A stretch of 7,452 nt of DNA from Saprospiraceae bacterium (GTDB lineage Bacteria; Bacteroidota; Bacteroidia; Chitinophagales; Saprospiraceae). Position 1 is the first letter of the stretch; the number at the start of each line of letters is the position of its first letter. The DNA lies in contig CANETR010000085.1 in assembly GCA_947441325.1 (NCBI GenBank), forward strand, positions 1-7,452. The letters are read 5' to 3'. Below are positions 1 to 5,391 of this stretch, piece after piece. The notes beneath the pieces are model-generated. The model was not told where the DNA came from and did not search any database. It was given only the letters and a program-made list of their open reading frames with translations. The position numbers were made by a program, and so were the translations under genes.

Positions 1-1
1 A

Positions 2-166
2 CTAATTGCAGCTGTCCAGGATGAAGAATTAAAAAATTATATTTATAAACTTTATCTTCAAAGACTGCCCTACTACGAAGCAGCCGATTTGAGTATAGCA
101 GCCGAAGGGGAAGAAGATATTTTGAAAGTGATTATTGAAGCTGTCGGACAGATTGAACTGTTATGA
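2..166 (+). CDS. aroK: Shikimate kinase, C-terminal fragment (5' end outside window)
   Basis: This is an open frame from the left edge to a TGA stop, giving the last 54 residues of a protein. The fragment contains DEELKNYIYKL, then LQRLPYYEAADLSI, then a C-terminal helix ending IELL. A 'LIA..(D/E)EEL..fI.k.L..R.PyYe.A' pattern is typical of the C-terminal part of shikimate kinases. In that family the Arg before the Y(Y) motif lies in the region that contacts shikimate, just after the lid. The enzyme phosphorylates shikimate at O3 using ATP in the chorismate pathway, in the cytoplasm. The P-loop and shikimate-binding residues are outside the window, so the call rests on the C-terminal pattern alone. 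A different P-loop kinase with a similar tail is possible. The gene ends just before a hairpin shared with the convergent E1 gene. Confidence 0.7.
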   Translation, partial: LIAAVQDEELKNYIYKLYLQRLPYYEAADLSIAAEGEEDILKVIIEAVGQIELL

Positions 167-169
167 TAC

Positions 170-214
170 AAAAAATAAAAAAGCCCGATTGAAGTAGTAT
201 CAGTCGGGCTTTTG
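170..214. terminator. Bidirectional intrinsic terminator between convergent genes
   Basis: An 11-bp stem pairs 181-191 with 201-211 (one G-T wobble) around a 9-nt loop. The core is AAGCCCGA / TCGGGCTT. On the plus strand a short T run follows (210-213). On the minus strand the stem is followed by a long T-rich tract, the complement of the A-rich run 170-182. It can therefore end both the shikimate kinase transcript and, more strongly, the E1 transcript. Confidence 0.9.
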
Positions 215-234
215 TCATTATAAATTAAATTGTT

Positions 235-2649
235 CTATGGGAACTGCTTCGGATTTACCTCATGCATCAGCTCATAAATTTTTTCAAAAACATCTTCTAC
301 AGATGGTTTGATGAAATAGTCAGCATCGGAACCATAAGCTGGACGAACATCCTCGGCATGAATGGTCAGTGGTTCTGAATCGAGGTAAAAATAGGCCTTT
401 TGCTCCACCAAAATTTTGTCCAGGATAAAGGCAGAGGCTGCTCCACTCACATCTTCATCAAGCACGACCAAACGGTTTGTTTTTTTAACAGATTCGACAA
501 TGCTATGATGCACATCAAATGGCAATAAAGACTGCACATCGATAAGTTCTACAGAAATGCCACATTCTTCCAATTGTTTGATAGCATCCTGTGCTATTCG
601 CACACATGAACCAAAGGTAACGAGCGTCAGATCGCTGCCCGCCTGAAGGATCTCGGGAACACCCACCGGAACGGTAAATTCACCAATATTTTCTGGCATT
701 TGCTCTTTGAGGCGATAGCCATTCAGACATTCAACCACTACGCATGGGTCGTCCGATTTTAACATCGTATTGTAAAAACCAACAGCACGGGTCATATCAC
801 GGGGCACTAATACACAGATACCGCGCAGACTACTGAGCAGAAGACCCATTTGCGAACCAGAGTGCCAGATTCCTTCAAGTCGATGACCACGGGTTCTGAT
901 GATAGCAGGCGCTTGCTGTATGCCATTGGAACGGTAACGCAGGGTAGCCATGTCGTCTGAAAGGGCCGAGGCAGCGTAAATCAGATAATCGAGGTACTGA
1001 ATCTCGGCAAGAGGGCGCAAACCGCGCATCGACATACCAATTGCCTGACCAATAATGGTCCACTCTCGGATTCCGACATCAAAAACGCGTTCAACACCAT
1101 ATTTATCCTGCATTCCCATAAATCCCTGATTTACATCACCAATTTTACCCACATCTTCACCAAAAGCAAAAAAAGCAGGGTTATTTTGCAAATGATAATC
1201 GAAACATGCATTCAATACTTCGAATCCGCTTTTGATGGGCGACTCTTGATTGTAAAGAGGTTTTACTTCTTCTACTTTCAATGCAGCATATTTTGTATCG
1301 CTGTAAAGTTTTGTAGTATAGAGCGCCTTGAATTTAGCAATAAAACCGCTTGTGTATTCCTGTAAGATTGTCTTTTCAGCAGAAGGCTCTGCCCTGACGG
1401 CATGTAATACCTGACGGCAAAATTTGACAATATCCTTGTGAATGGGATCGATAGCTTTAGCTAAAGCCTCTCTTAATGCACTAACTTTTTCTTGGTTATT
1501 AGTTACTGCAAGCAAGGCATCAATAAATACAAGTGCTTCCTGCTGATTTGTTTTAATTGGATTATTAAAAGCGTTGAATGCAGCCTTGATAGCATCTTTA
1601 ACTTCTTTTGCTGCATCTTCCTGAATTTTTGTCAGTTCGGCCTCAGATGCAGCACCTTGGGTAATCAGCCAGGATTTCATCTGTTCGATACCATCCTGTG
1701 TTTTTTCCCAATCGAGACGCTCCTGACTTTTATAACGCTCGTGCGAGCCAGATGTAGAGTGGCCCTGCGGTTGTGTACATTCCTGCACATGAAAGAGACA
1801 GGGCGTATGTGTTTTACGTACTTTTTCGATGGCTTTATCAAAAGTGTCGCGAAGTGCGACATAATCCCAACCCTTAACGGTATATATATCAACACCTTTG
1901 CCATTTTCATCAGAATTGAAACCTTTCAACACTTCAGAAATACTACCTTTAGTTGTTTGAAAATGTCGTGGCACAGAAATTCCGTAGCCATCATCCCAAA
2001 CAAAAACTGCCAAAGGCACCTGCAGCACACCAGCAGCATTGATGGTTTCCCAAAAAACACCTTCCGAAGTTGAGGCATCGCCAATGGTACAAAAAGATAC
2101 TTCATTCCCATTTACAGAGAATTTGTCGGCATATTCGCCTATATTTTTTTGGCACTCGCGATATTTCTTCGATGCCAATGCCAATCCCAAAGCTCTTGCC
2201 ATCTGGCCGGCAGTAGGTGAGATATCGGAACTTACATTTTTAAGTTGTGTATGATTGGTCCACTCTCCTTCCTTGTCAACTAAAGGCGTGGCAAAATGCG
2301 CATTCATTTGTCTTCCGGCGGAAAAAGGATCATGTTCAGCATCAGCATGTGCATACAACTGAGCATATAACTGTTGAACATTTGCGAGGCCGCTTGCAAG
2401 CATAAATGTCTGATCTCGGTAATATCCCGAGCGAAAATCACCATTTTTAAAAACCCTGGCCATCGCAACCTGTGGAATCTCTTTACCATCGCCAAATATT
2501 CCAAATTTTGCCTTACCCCTCAGCACCTCTTTCCTGCCGCTCAAACTGGCTTCGCGACTAATACAAGCAACTTTGAAATCTGCAAGTGCTTCCTCTATGA
2601 ATTTTTTTGAGAATTTAGACTTTGAACTTTTTACTTTTACTTCGCTCAT
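235..2649 (-). CDS. Fused alpha/beta 2-oxoacid dehydrogenase E1 (ThDP-dependent; probably branched-chain type)
   Basis: This 804-residue protein combines both halves of a heterotetrameric E1. It decarboxylates a 2-oxoacid with thiamine diphosphate and passes the acyl group to a lipoyl E2. The alpha half (about 1-350) has YYRDQTFMLASG (76-87), HDPFSAGRQMNAHF (106-119), a ThDP/Mg motif from G190-D191 to D219-D220 (GDASTSEG...VWDDGYGIS), and GHSTSGSHERY with H297. That last segment matches the active-site loop of BCKDH E1-alpha. The beta half (about 470-804) has FGEDVG (496-501), E529 in GIREW (the position of the Glu that contacts the ThDP pyrimidine), LRYRSNG (570-576) and H596 in GIWHSG (the E1-beta catalytic His position). 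The linker of about 110 residues at 360-470 is unusually long. The ATG at 2649 is chosen because it directly follows an A/T leader and suits a Lys/Ser-rich N-terminus. Substrate (branched-chain oxoacids versus pyruvate) is not settled by sequence. No E2, E3 or lipoyl genes are in view. Confidence 0.93.
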   Translation of the reverse strand: MSEVKVKSSKSKFSKKFIEEALADFKVACISREASLSGRKEVLRGKAKFGIFGDGKEIPQVAMARVFKNGDFRSGYYRDQTFMLASGLANVQQLYAQLYAHADAEHDPFSAGRQMNAHFATPLVDKEGEWTNHTQLKNVSSDISPTAGQMARALGLALASKKYRECQKNIGEYADKFSVNGNEVSFCTIGDASTSEGVFWETINAAGVLQVPLAVFVWDDGYGISVPRHFQTTKGSISEVLKGFNSDENGKGVDIYTVKGWDYVALRDTFDKAIEKVRKTHTPCLFHVQECTQPQGHSTSGSHERYKSQERLDWEKTQDGIEQMKSWLITQGAASEAELTKIQEDAAKEVKDAIKAAFNAFNNPIKTNQQEALVFIDALLAVTNNQEKVSALREALAKAIDPIHKDIVKFCRQVLHAVRAEPSAEKTILQEYTSGFIAKFKALYTTKLYSDTKYAALKVEEVKPLYNQESPIKSGFEVLNACFDYHLQNNPAFFAFGEDVGKIGDVNQGFMGMQDKYGVERVFDVGIREWTIIGQAIGMSMRGLRPLAEIQYLDYLIYAASALSDDMATLRYRSNGIQQAPAIIRTRGHRLEGIWHSGSQMGLLLSSLRGICVLVPRDMTRAVGFYNTMLKSDDPCVVVECLNGYRLKEQMPENIGEFTVPVGVPEILQAGSDLTLVTFGSCVRIAQDAIKQLEECGISVELIDVQSLLPFDVHHSIVESVKKTNRLVVLDEDVSGAASAFILDKILVEQKAYFYLDSEPLTIHAEDVRPAYGSDADYFIKPSVEDVFEKIYELMHEVNPKQFP

Positions 2650-2691
2650 ATAGGTTTAATTTAAATATTGTAGCCCTTAGTTGATTCTTTG

Positions 2692-2722
2692 CAAATGTAC
2701 AAAAAATCTTAAGGATTTGAAA
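2692..2722 (-). promoter_or_regulatory. Candidate primary-sigma promoter for the E1 gene
   Basis: On the minus strand TACATTTG (2692-2699) fits the Bacteroidota -7 consensus TAnnTTTG exactly. A TTTC box (2719-2722) lies 19 nt upstream, one mismatch from the -33 TTTG. The -7 box is about 42 bases from the ATG, which gives a short leader. There is no Shine-Dalgarno sequence, as expected for the phylum. Seen by pattern only. Confidence 0.55.
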
Positions 2723-2787
2723 TTTGAAAGCTGGCCTTTTGATGAAATTCCATTTTTTTTTAATTTTTTCTAACGTTCATAATTTTA

Positions 2788-2804
2788 TTGGCACGGTGCT
2801 TGGT
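2788..2804 (+). promoter_or_regulatory. Sigma-54-like -24/-12 element
   Basis: TTGGCACG at 2788-2795 is a full match to the -24 half of the sigma-54 consensus (TGGCACG-N4-TTGC). After four bases comes TTGG at 2800-2803, so the -12 half differs only in having GG where GC is expected. Spacing from GG to GG is the canonical 10 bases. It points toward the DUF1573 gene at 3007, with a predicted start near 2815 and a leader of about 190 bases. No activator site is identified. Confidence 0.4.
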
Positions 2805-2834
2805 ATTTATATCAACATCGGATTATCTTAAAAA

Positions 2835-2850
2835 AACTAAACAATTAGTT
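2835..2850. repeat. Dyad AACTAA-N4-TTAGTT upstream of the first DUF1573 gene
   Basis: Perfect 6-bp arms (2835-2840 and 2845-2850) flank a 4-base spacer. The same arms with the same spacer length recur at 3532-3547, upstream of the second DUF1573 paralogue. The site lies 15 bases upstream of the candidate -33 box, and just inside the leader if the sigma-54-like site is used. An operator or leader hairpin is inferred. Confidence 0.45.
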
Positions 2851-2865
2851 AAACCCATATTTTTT

Positions 2866-2896
2866 TCTGTTTTTTAATTTTAATTCATTACTTTTG
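2866..2896 (+). promoter_or_regulatory. Candidate primary-sigma promoter for the first DUF1573 gene
   Basis: TACTTTTG (2889-2896) is an exact match to TAnnTTTG. TCTG (2866-2869), one mismatch from TTTG, sits 19 nt upstream. The -7 box is embedded in the perfect dyad CATTAC-TTTT-GTAATG (2886-2901), followed at once by GCTT-CT-AAGC (2901-2910). A repressor bound there would block the promoter; that is inference. The leader would be about 100 bases. Confidence 0.55.
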
Positions 2897-3006
2897 TAAT
2901 GCTTCTAAGCATAAAACATAGCTTTAAAATCGCAAATCATTGAAAAGCTGAATATTAACTATTTATAAAATTTATTTTTAAACTTTATTTTAAACAAATA
3001 CCGCGT

Positions 3007-3420
3007 ATGAAAACTTTAAGCTCAATCATTGCAGTACTTTTCTTTGCAGTTAATTTTGTTTCTGCTCAAGACATTAAATTCGAATCTCTCGAAGTAAACT
3101 ATGGTTTAATCGAAAAAGGTGCCGATGGTGTACGTGTTTTCAAATTTACCAACACAGGTACTGCTCCACTAATTATCAGCAACGCTCAAGGTAGCTGCGG
3201 ATGTACTGTACCAACTTATCCTAAGGAGCCAATCATGCCGGGCGAAAAAGGAGAAATCAAAGTAAAATATGACACTCAACGTGTTGGACAGTTTACAAAA
3301 TATGTAACACTTACTACAAATGCTACAAGCGGAACAAGCAACCAATTGAAAATTTTTGGTGATGTTAAACCTGAGGCTGCTCCTACCCCCGAGGCTCCTA
3401 AAAGCTTATTCAATCAATAA
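3007..3420 (+). CDS. Secreted DUF1573 domain protein, copy 1
   Basis: This 137-residue protein has a clear Sec signal peptide (1-20, hydrophobic core IIAVLFFAVNFV, cleavage after VSA, before Gln21). The rest is a single DUF1573 domain, an Ig-like beta-sandwich fold related to ASH/HYDIN modules. Landmarks are FKFTNTGTAPLIIS (about 45-58), SCGCTVP with Cys64 and Cys66, PIMPGEKGEIKVKYDT (75-90) and GQFTKYVTL. The C-terminus is a short Pro/Ala/Glu-rich tail. There is no lipobox and no second domain, so a periplasmic or exported soluble protein is expected. The biochemical role of the family is not established; the CxC pair could bind metal or form a disulfide, which is speculation. The next plus-strand gene is a close paralogue. 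A terminator at 3440-3463 suggests a monocistronic transcript. Confidence 0.9.
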   Translation: MKTLSSIIAVLFFAVNFVSAQDIKFESLEVNYGLIEKGADGVRVFKFTNTGTAPLIISNAQGSCGCTVPTYPKEPIMPGEKGEIKVKYDTQRVGQFTKYVTLTTNATSGTSNQLKIFGDVKPEAAPTPEAPKSLFNQ

Positions 3421-3439
3421 TTGAATCAACATAATGAAG

Positions 3440-3463
3440 ACCCTGCAAATGCAGGGTTTTTTT
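3440..3463 (+). terminator. Intrinsic terminator after DUF1573 copy 1
   Basis: A 6-bp GC-rich stem CCCTGC / GCAGGG (3441-3446 with 3451-3456) closes an AAAT loop and is followed by seven T residues. The pair A3440-T3457 can extend it. It separates the two DUF1573 transcription units. Confidence 0.9.
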
Positions 3464-3511
3464 ATGTCAAAAAATATTCAACTAAATACATAGTTATTAA
3501 AATAGGTTTCA

Positions 3512-3519
3512 TATCTTCG
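3512..3519 (+). promoter_or_regulatory. Weak -7-like box upstream of DUF1573 copy 2
   Basis: TATCTTCG matches TAnnTTTG with one mismatch and lies 49 bases upstream of the ATG. There is no recognisable -33 box at the usual distance. A promoter is needed here because a terminator precedes it, but this exact site is tentative. Confidence 0.3.
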
Positions 3520-3530
3520 TTTTTGCTTTA

Positions 3531-3548
3531 TAACTAATCTATTAGTTA
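3531..3548. repeat. Perfect dyad TAACTAAT-CT-ATTAGTTA before DUF1573 copy 2
   Basis: Two 8-bp arms are separated by 2 bases, ending 20 bases before the ATG at 3569. Its core AACTAA-N4-TTAGTT is identical in arms and spacing to the dyad at 2835-2850 ahead of copy 1. It could be a protein-binding operator just downstream of the transcription start, or a small AU-rich leader hairpin. No T run or GC core supports a terminator. Confidence 0.5.
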
Positions 3549-3568
3549 ATTATTAAAAACCAAAATTT

Positions 3569-3973
3569 ATGAAAAAGTTTATTTTATCTGTTTTAATGCT
3601 TGGCAGCCTACATCTTTTTGCCCAAAAGATTGAATTTGAAGTCAAAGAAATCAATTATGGTGAACTATTTCAAGGTGATAACGGATTGCGTATCTTTAGA
3701 TTTAAAAATACAGGCACTGCCCCTCTTATCATCAGCGAGGTACAAAAAACCTGCGGTTGCACGAGTCCTGATTATACAAAAACTCCTATTATGCCTGGAG
3801 AAGATGGTGAAATTAAGGTAAGTTATGACACTAACCGAATCGGGCAGTTTACAAAATTTGTCACTGTTTTTAGCAATGATCCCGAAAACAATGCAGTGCA
3901 GCTAAAAATAAATGGCAATATAAAACCAAAAGAAAATCTGCCAACTGCACCCACAAATGCTATCAGTAAATAA
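3569..3973 (+). CDS. Secreted DUF1573 domain protein, copy 2
   Basis: This 134-residue paralogue of the preceding gene has a signal peptide at 1-18 (MKK, then FILSVLMLGSLHLFA, Gln19 after cleavage) and one DUF1573 domain. FRFKNTGTAPLIIS is followed by TCGCTSP (Cys62, Cys64), PIMPGEDGEIKVSYDT and GQFTKFVTV. Counted by eye, about 60 of 101 aligned residues are identical to copy 1, without gaps. Conservation is highest around the CxC motif and the PGE..GEIKV strand; the signal peptides and C-terminal tails differ. This pattern indicates an old tandem duplication with both copies kept under selection. Function is unknown in this family; an envelope role is inferred from the signal peptide. A 127-base gap without a clear terminator leads to hsp20. 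Confidence 0.9.
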   Translation: MKKFILSVLMLGSLHLFAQKIEFEVKEINYGELFQGDNGLRIFRFKNTGTAPLIISEVQKTCGCTSPDYTKTPIMPGEDGEIKVSYDTNRIGQFTKFVTVFSNDPENNAVQLKINGNIKPKENLPTAPTNAISK

Positions 3974-4021
3974 GTACAATCAAAAATAATTCATGTTTTT
4001 TTCCTCAATTGATAGTCGTCA

Positions 4022-4052
4022 TTTTTTGCAATGATATTGCATTGTAACTTTG
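4022..4052 (+). promoter_or_regulatory. hsp20 promoter with an internal operator-like dyad
   Basis: TAACTTTG (4045-4052) matches the TAnnTTTG -7 box exactly. TTTT (4022-4025), one mismatch from TTTG, is 19 nt upstream. Between the boxes lies a perfect dyad TGCAAT-GAT-ATTGCA (4027-4041). It is not the CIRCE element bound by HrcA. Its position in the spacer would suit a repressor, which is inference. The leader is about 40-50 bases and AT-rich. Confidence 0.5.
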
Positions 4053-4100
4053 TAATATAATTAGTAACATAATTTATTAACAATTTAATTTCAAACTATT

Positions 4101-4541
4101 ATGACACTACTCGAGAGAAGAAATCAGTTGAATCCGCTTCAAAGAACATTTTGGAACGACCTTTTTGACCGCGAACTGACTTGGCCTTCGCTGTTTAGAG
4201 ATGGAGAGATGTTGCCTGCTGTCAACATCAAGGATGAGGAAATGCTATATGACATTGAGTTTGCAGTTCCAGGCTACAAGAAGAATGATTTCAAGGTCAG
4301 CATTGAAAAAGGCATACTGACTGTGAAAGCCGAGGTGAATGACGAGAAAGAGGAAAATCATAACGGTTATTCCAGAAAGGAATTCAGTTACAAATCATTC
4401 GAGCGCAATTTCACTCTGCCCGATAATGTTTTCGAAGAGAAAATCAATTGTAAATTTGAAAATGGGATTTTGAAGGTTCATGTTCCCAAAAACAAAATTG
4501 CGATTGAATCACAGAAGAAAAAAATGATCAGCATCGCATAG
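4101..4541 (+). CDS. Small heat shock protein, Hsp20/alpha-crystallin family
   Basis: This 146-residue protein has the size and layout typical of bacterial small heat shock proteins. A short N-terminal arm (1-37) is rich in Phe/Trp/Leu (RTFWNDLFDRELTWPSLF). An alpha-crystallin domain (about 38-130) runs from LPAVNIKDEE through DIEFAVPGYKKNDFKVSIE and GILTVKAE to FENGILKVHVPK. The C-terminal tail carries an I-x-I motif at I143-S-I145, which in the family docks on neighbouring dimers to build the oligomer. It acts in the cytoplasm as an ATP-independent holdase for unfolding proteins. The loop FSYKSFERNFTLPDNV is a hallmark of this subgroup. It appears to be a single-gene unit with its own promoter and terminator. 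Confidence 0.95.
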   Translation: MTLLERRNQLNPLQRTFWNDLFDRELTWPSLFRDGEMLPAVNIKDEEMLYDIEFAVPGYKKNDFKVSIEKGILTVKAEVNDEKEENHNGYSRKEFSYKSFERNFTLPDNVFEEKINCKFENGILKVHVPKNKIAIESQKKKMISIA

Positions 4542-4567
4542 TGAAGAATCGTCAGACTAGTACGATG

Positions 4568-4600
4568 AGGCGGAATCGAAAGGTTCCGCCTTTTTATTTT
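4568..4600 (+). terminator. Intrinsic terminator after hsp20, GAAA tetraloop
   Basis: A 10-bp stem (4568-4577 with 4582-4591, one U-G wobble; core GGCGGAA / TTCCGCC) closes a GAAA tetraloop and is followed by TTTTTATTTT. The T run overlaps the stop codon of the convergent truC gene (4594-4596). On the minus strand no T run follows the stem, so it should work mainly for hsp20. Confidence 0.92.
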
Positions 4601-5274
4601 AAGCTAAGAAGATCGAGCATTCTTTGAAACTCCGTCGGCAATTCAGCATTTATTTCAATCAATTCGCCGCTTATTGGATGTGGGATTTTCATTGAAACAG
4701 CATGCAGCATCATGGTATTCATTTCCCATTTATCCAGAAAAAGTTTGTTCTGTTTATTGCATCCCCAAGGTCTGTCACCGATTATAGGGTGACGCAAATG
4801 GTCCAAATGCCTGCGAATCTGATGCATCCGCCCCGTTCTGGGAAAGGCTTCAATGAGTGAATAACGGGAAGTAGCATGTTTTCCCAAAGGAATATCTAAT
4901 TCTGTTCTCTTAATAAATTTAAAATAGGTCTCAGCCTCTTGACTTTTACCTGCTTCGTTGATAAGTGGGTGATTTAATTGTATCTCATCAGGAAAAAAGC
5001 CTCGAACTATGGCCAAATAACGCTTTTGCGCAGCTCCACTTTCCATCGATTCCTGTATTTTTCGGGCTATTTCCGAACTCAATCCAAAAATTAAAACGCC
5101 ACTGGTCTTCCGATCGAGCCGATGTACAGGATAAACATATTGCCCAAGGGCATCACGAACCAGTTGCAGCGCAAATTCCGATGCATCGGAAGCAATATAG
5201 CTGCGATGAACCAAAAGTCCATTGGGTTTATTGATGGCCACAAAATGTTCGTCACGATATATAAAATTCACCAT
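4594..5274 (-). CDS. truC: RluA-family pseudouridine synthase, TruC-type (tRNA U65)
   Basis: This is a 226-residue protein with the standard RluA-family fold. Its N-terminus FIYRDEHFVAINKPNGLLVH resembles TruC. The catalytic motif HRLDRKTSGVLIFGLSS carries the nucleophile Asp54. KRYLAIVRG, GRMHQIRRHLDHLRHPIIGD and MLHAVSM follow in the family order. The long GRxHQ(I/L)RRHLxHLRHPIIGD segment and the VHRS near residue 22 agree well with E. coli TruC, which isomerises U65 in tRNA(Ile) and tRNA(Asp). The protein lacks the S4 domain found in RluC/RluD and is shorter than the roughly 260-residue E. coli enzyme, mostly at the C-terminus. Another RluA-family specificity cannot be excluded. It is the last gene of a minus-strand run, 117 bases after dinB. 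Confidence 0.85.
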   Translation of the reverse strand: MVNFIYRDEHFVAINKPNGLLVHRSYIASDASEFALQLVRDALGQYVYPVHRLDRKTSGVLIFGLSSEIARKIQESMESGAAQKRYLAIVRGFFPDEIQLNHPLINEAGKSQEAETYFKFIKRTELDIPLGKHATSRYSLIEAFPRTGRMHQIRRHLDHLRHPIIGDRPWGCNKQNKLFLDKWEMNTMMLHAVSMKIPHPISGELIEINAELPTEFQRMLDLLSLK

Positions 5275-5300
5275 GTTACTTTTTAAATTTAATACGCAGG

Positions 5301-5331
5301 CAATTGTAAATAGCCTTTCCTTGGTACCAAG
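5301..5331 (-). promoter_or_regulatory. Candidate promoter for truC
   Basis: On the minus strand CTTG (5328-5331), 19 nt, TACAATTG (5301-5308): each box is one mismatch from TTTG and TAnnTTTG. The -33 box is part of the palindrome CTTGGTACCAAG (5320-5331), which is also one arm of a larger inverted repeat. Tentative. Confidence 0.35.
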
Positions 5332-5377
5332 TCCTACTATGATGTAATGCTAGAGTCAGAAATCTTGTACCAGGGAA
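5317..5377. repeat. Imperfect 14-15 base inverted repeat between dinB and truC
   Basis: The arm at 5317-5331 (TTCCTTGGTACCAAG, read here with its leading T's) pairs with 5364-5377 (CTTGTACCAGGGAA), with one mismatch and one single-base bulge, around 32 bases. The left arm contains the perfect 12-base palindrome CTTGGTACCAAG (5320-5331). No T run follows on either strand, so it is not a terminator. It may be a processing hairpin, an operator pair or a miniature repeat; nothing decides this. Confidence 0.45.
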
Positions 5378-5391
5378 CTAATAATTTATAT

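Larger units (their letters stand above)
2650..3006. other. Divergent intergenic region (357 bases)
   Basis: This very AT-rich gap lies between the divergent E1 and DUF1573 genes. It holds the E1 promoter candidate near 2692-2722, a sigma-54-like site at 2788-2804, a dyad at 2835-2850, and a primary-sigma promoter candidate at 2866-2896 whose -7 box sits inside another dyad. A roughly 100-base A/T-rich leader follows up to the ATG at 3007. I see no coding frame, tRNA or terminator in it. Confidence 0.7.

Noticed and set aside
1492..2073. A 193-codon open frame on the plus strand opposite the E1 gene
   Set aside because: It lies wholly antisense to a confidently identified gene. Its translation is Cys/Phe-rich without domain character or signal features. 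It is a by-product of the E1 codon pattern.
2920..2949. Leader hairpin AGCTTT ... AAAGCT before DUF1573 copy 1 as a riboswitch or attenuator
   Set aside because: It is only a 6-bp AT-rich stem with an 18-base loop and no conserved aptamer-like structure. This is within chance for AT-rich DNA.
3600..3821. A 73-codon frame inside DUF1573 copy 2 in another frame
   Set aside because: It overlaps the conserved core of the real gene and has no domain-like sequence.
4027..4041. CIRCE/HrcA operator ahead of hsp20
   Set aside because: The dyad is TGCAAT-GAT-ATTGCA. CIRCE is TTAGCACTC-N9-GAGTGCTAA, which does not match in arms or spacing.
5317..5377. Small insertion element or terminator in the dinB-truC gap
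   Set aside because: No flanking target-site duplication is visible and there is no T run after the stem on either strand. It is kept only as an unexplained inverted repeat.
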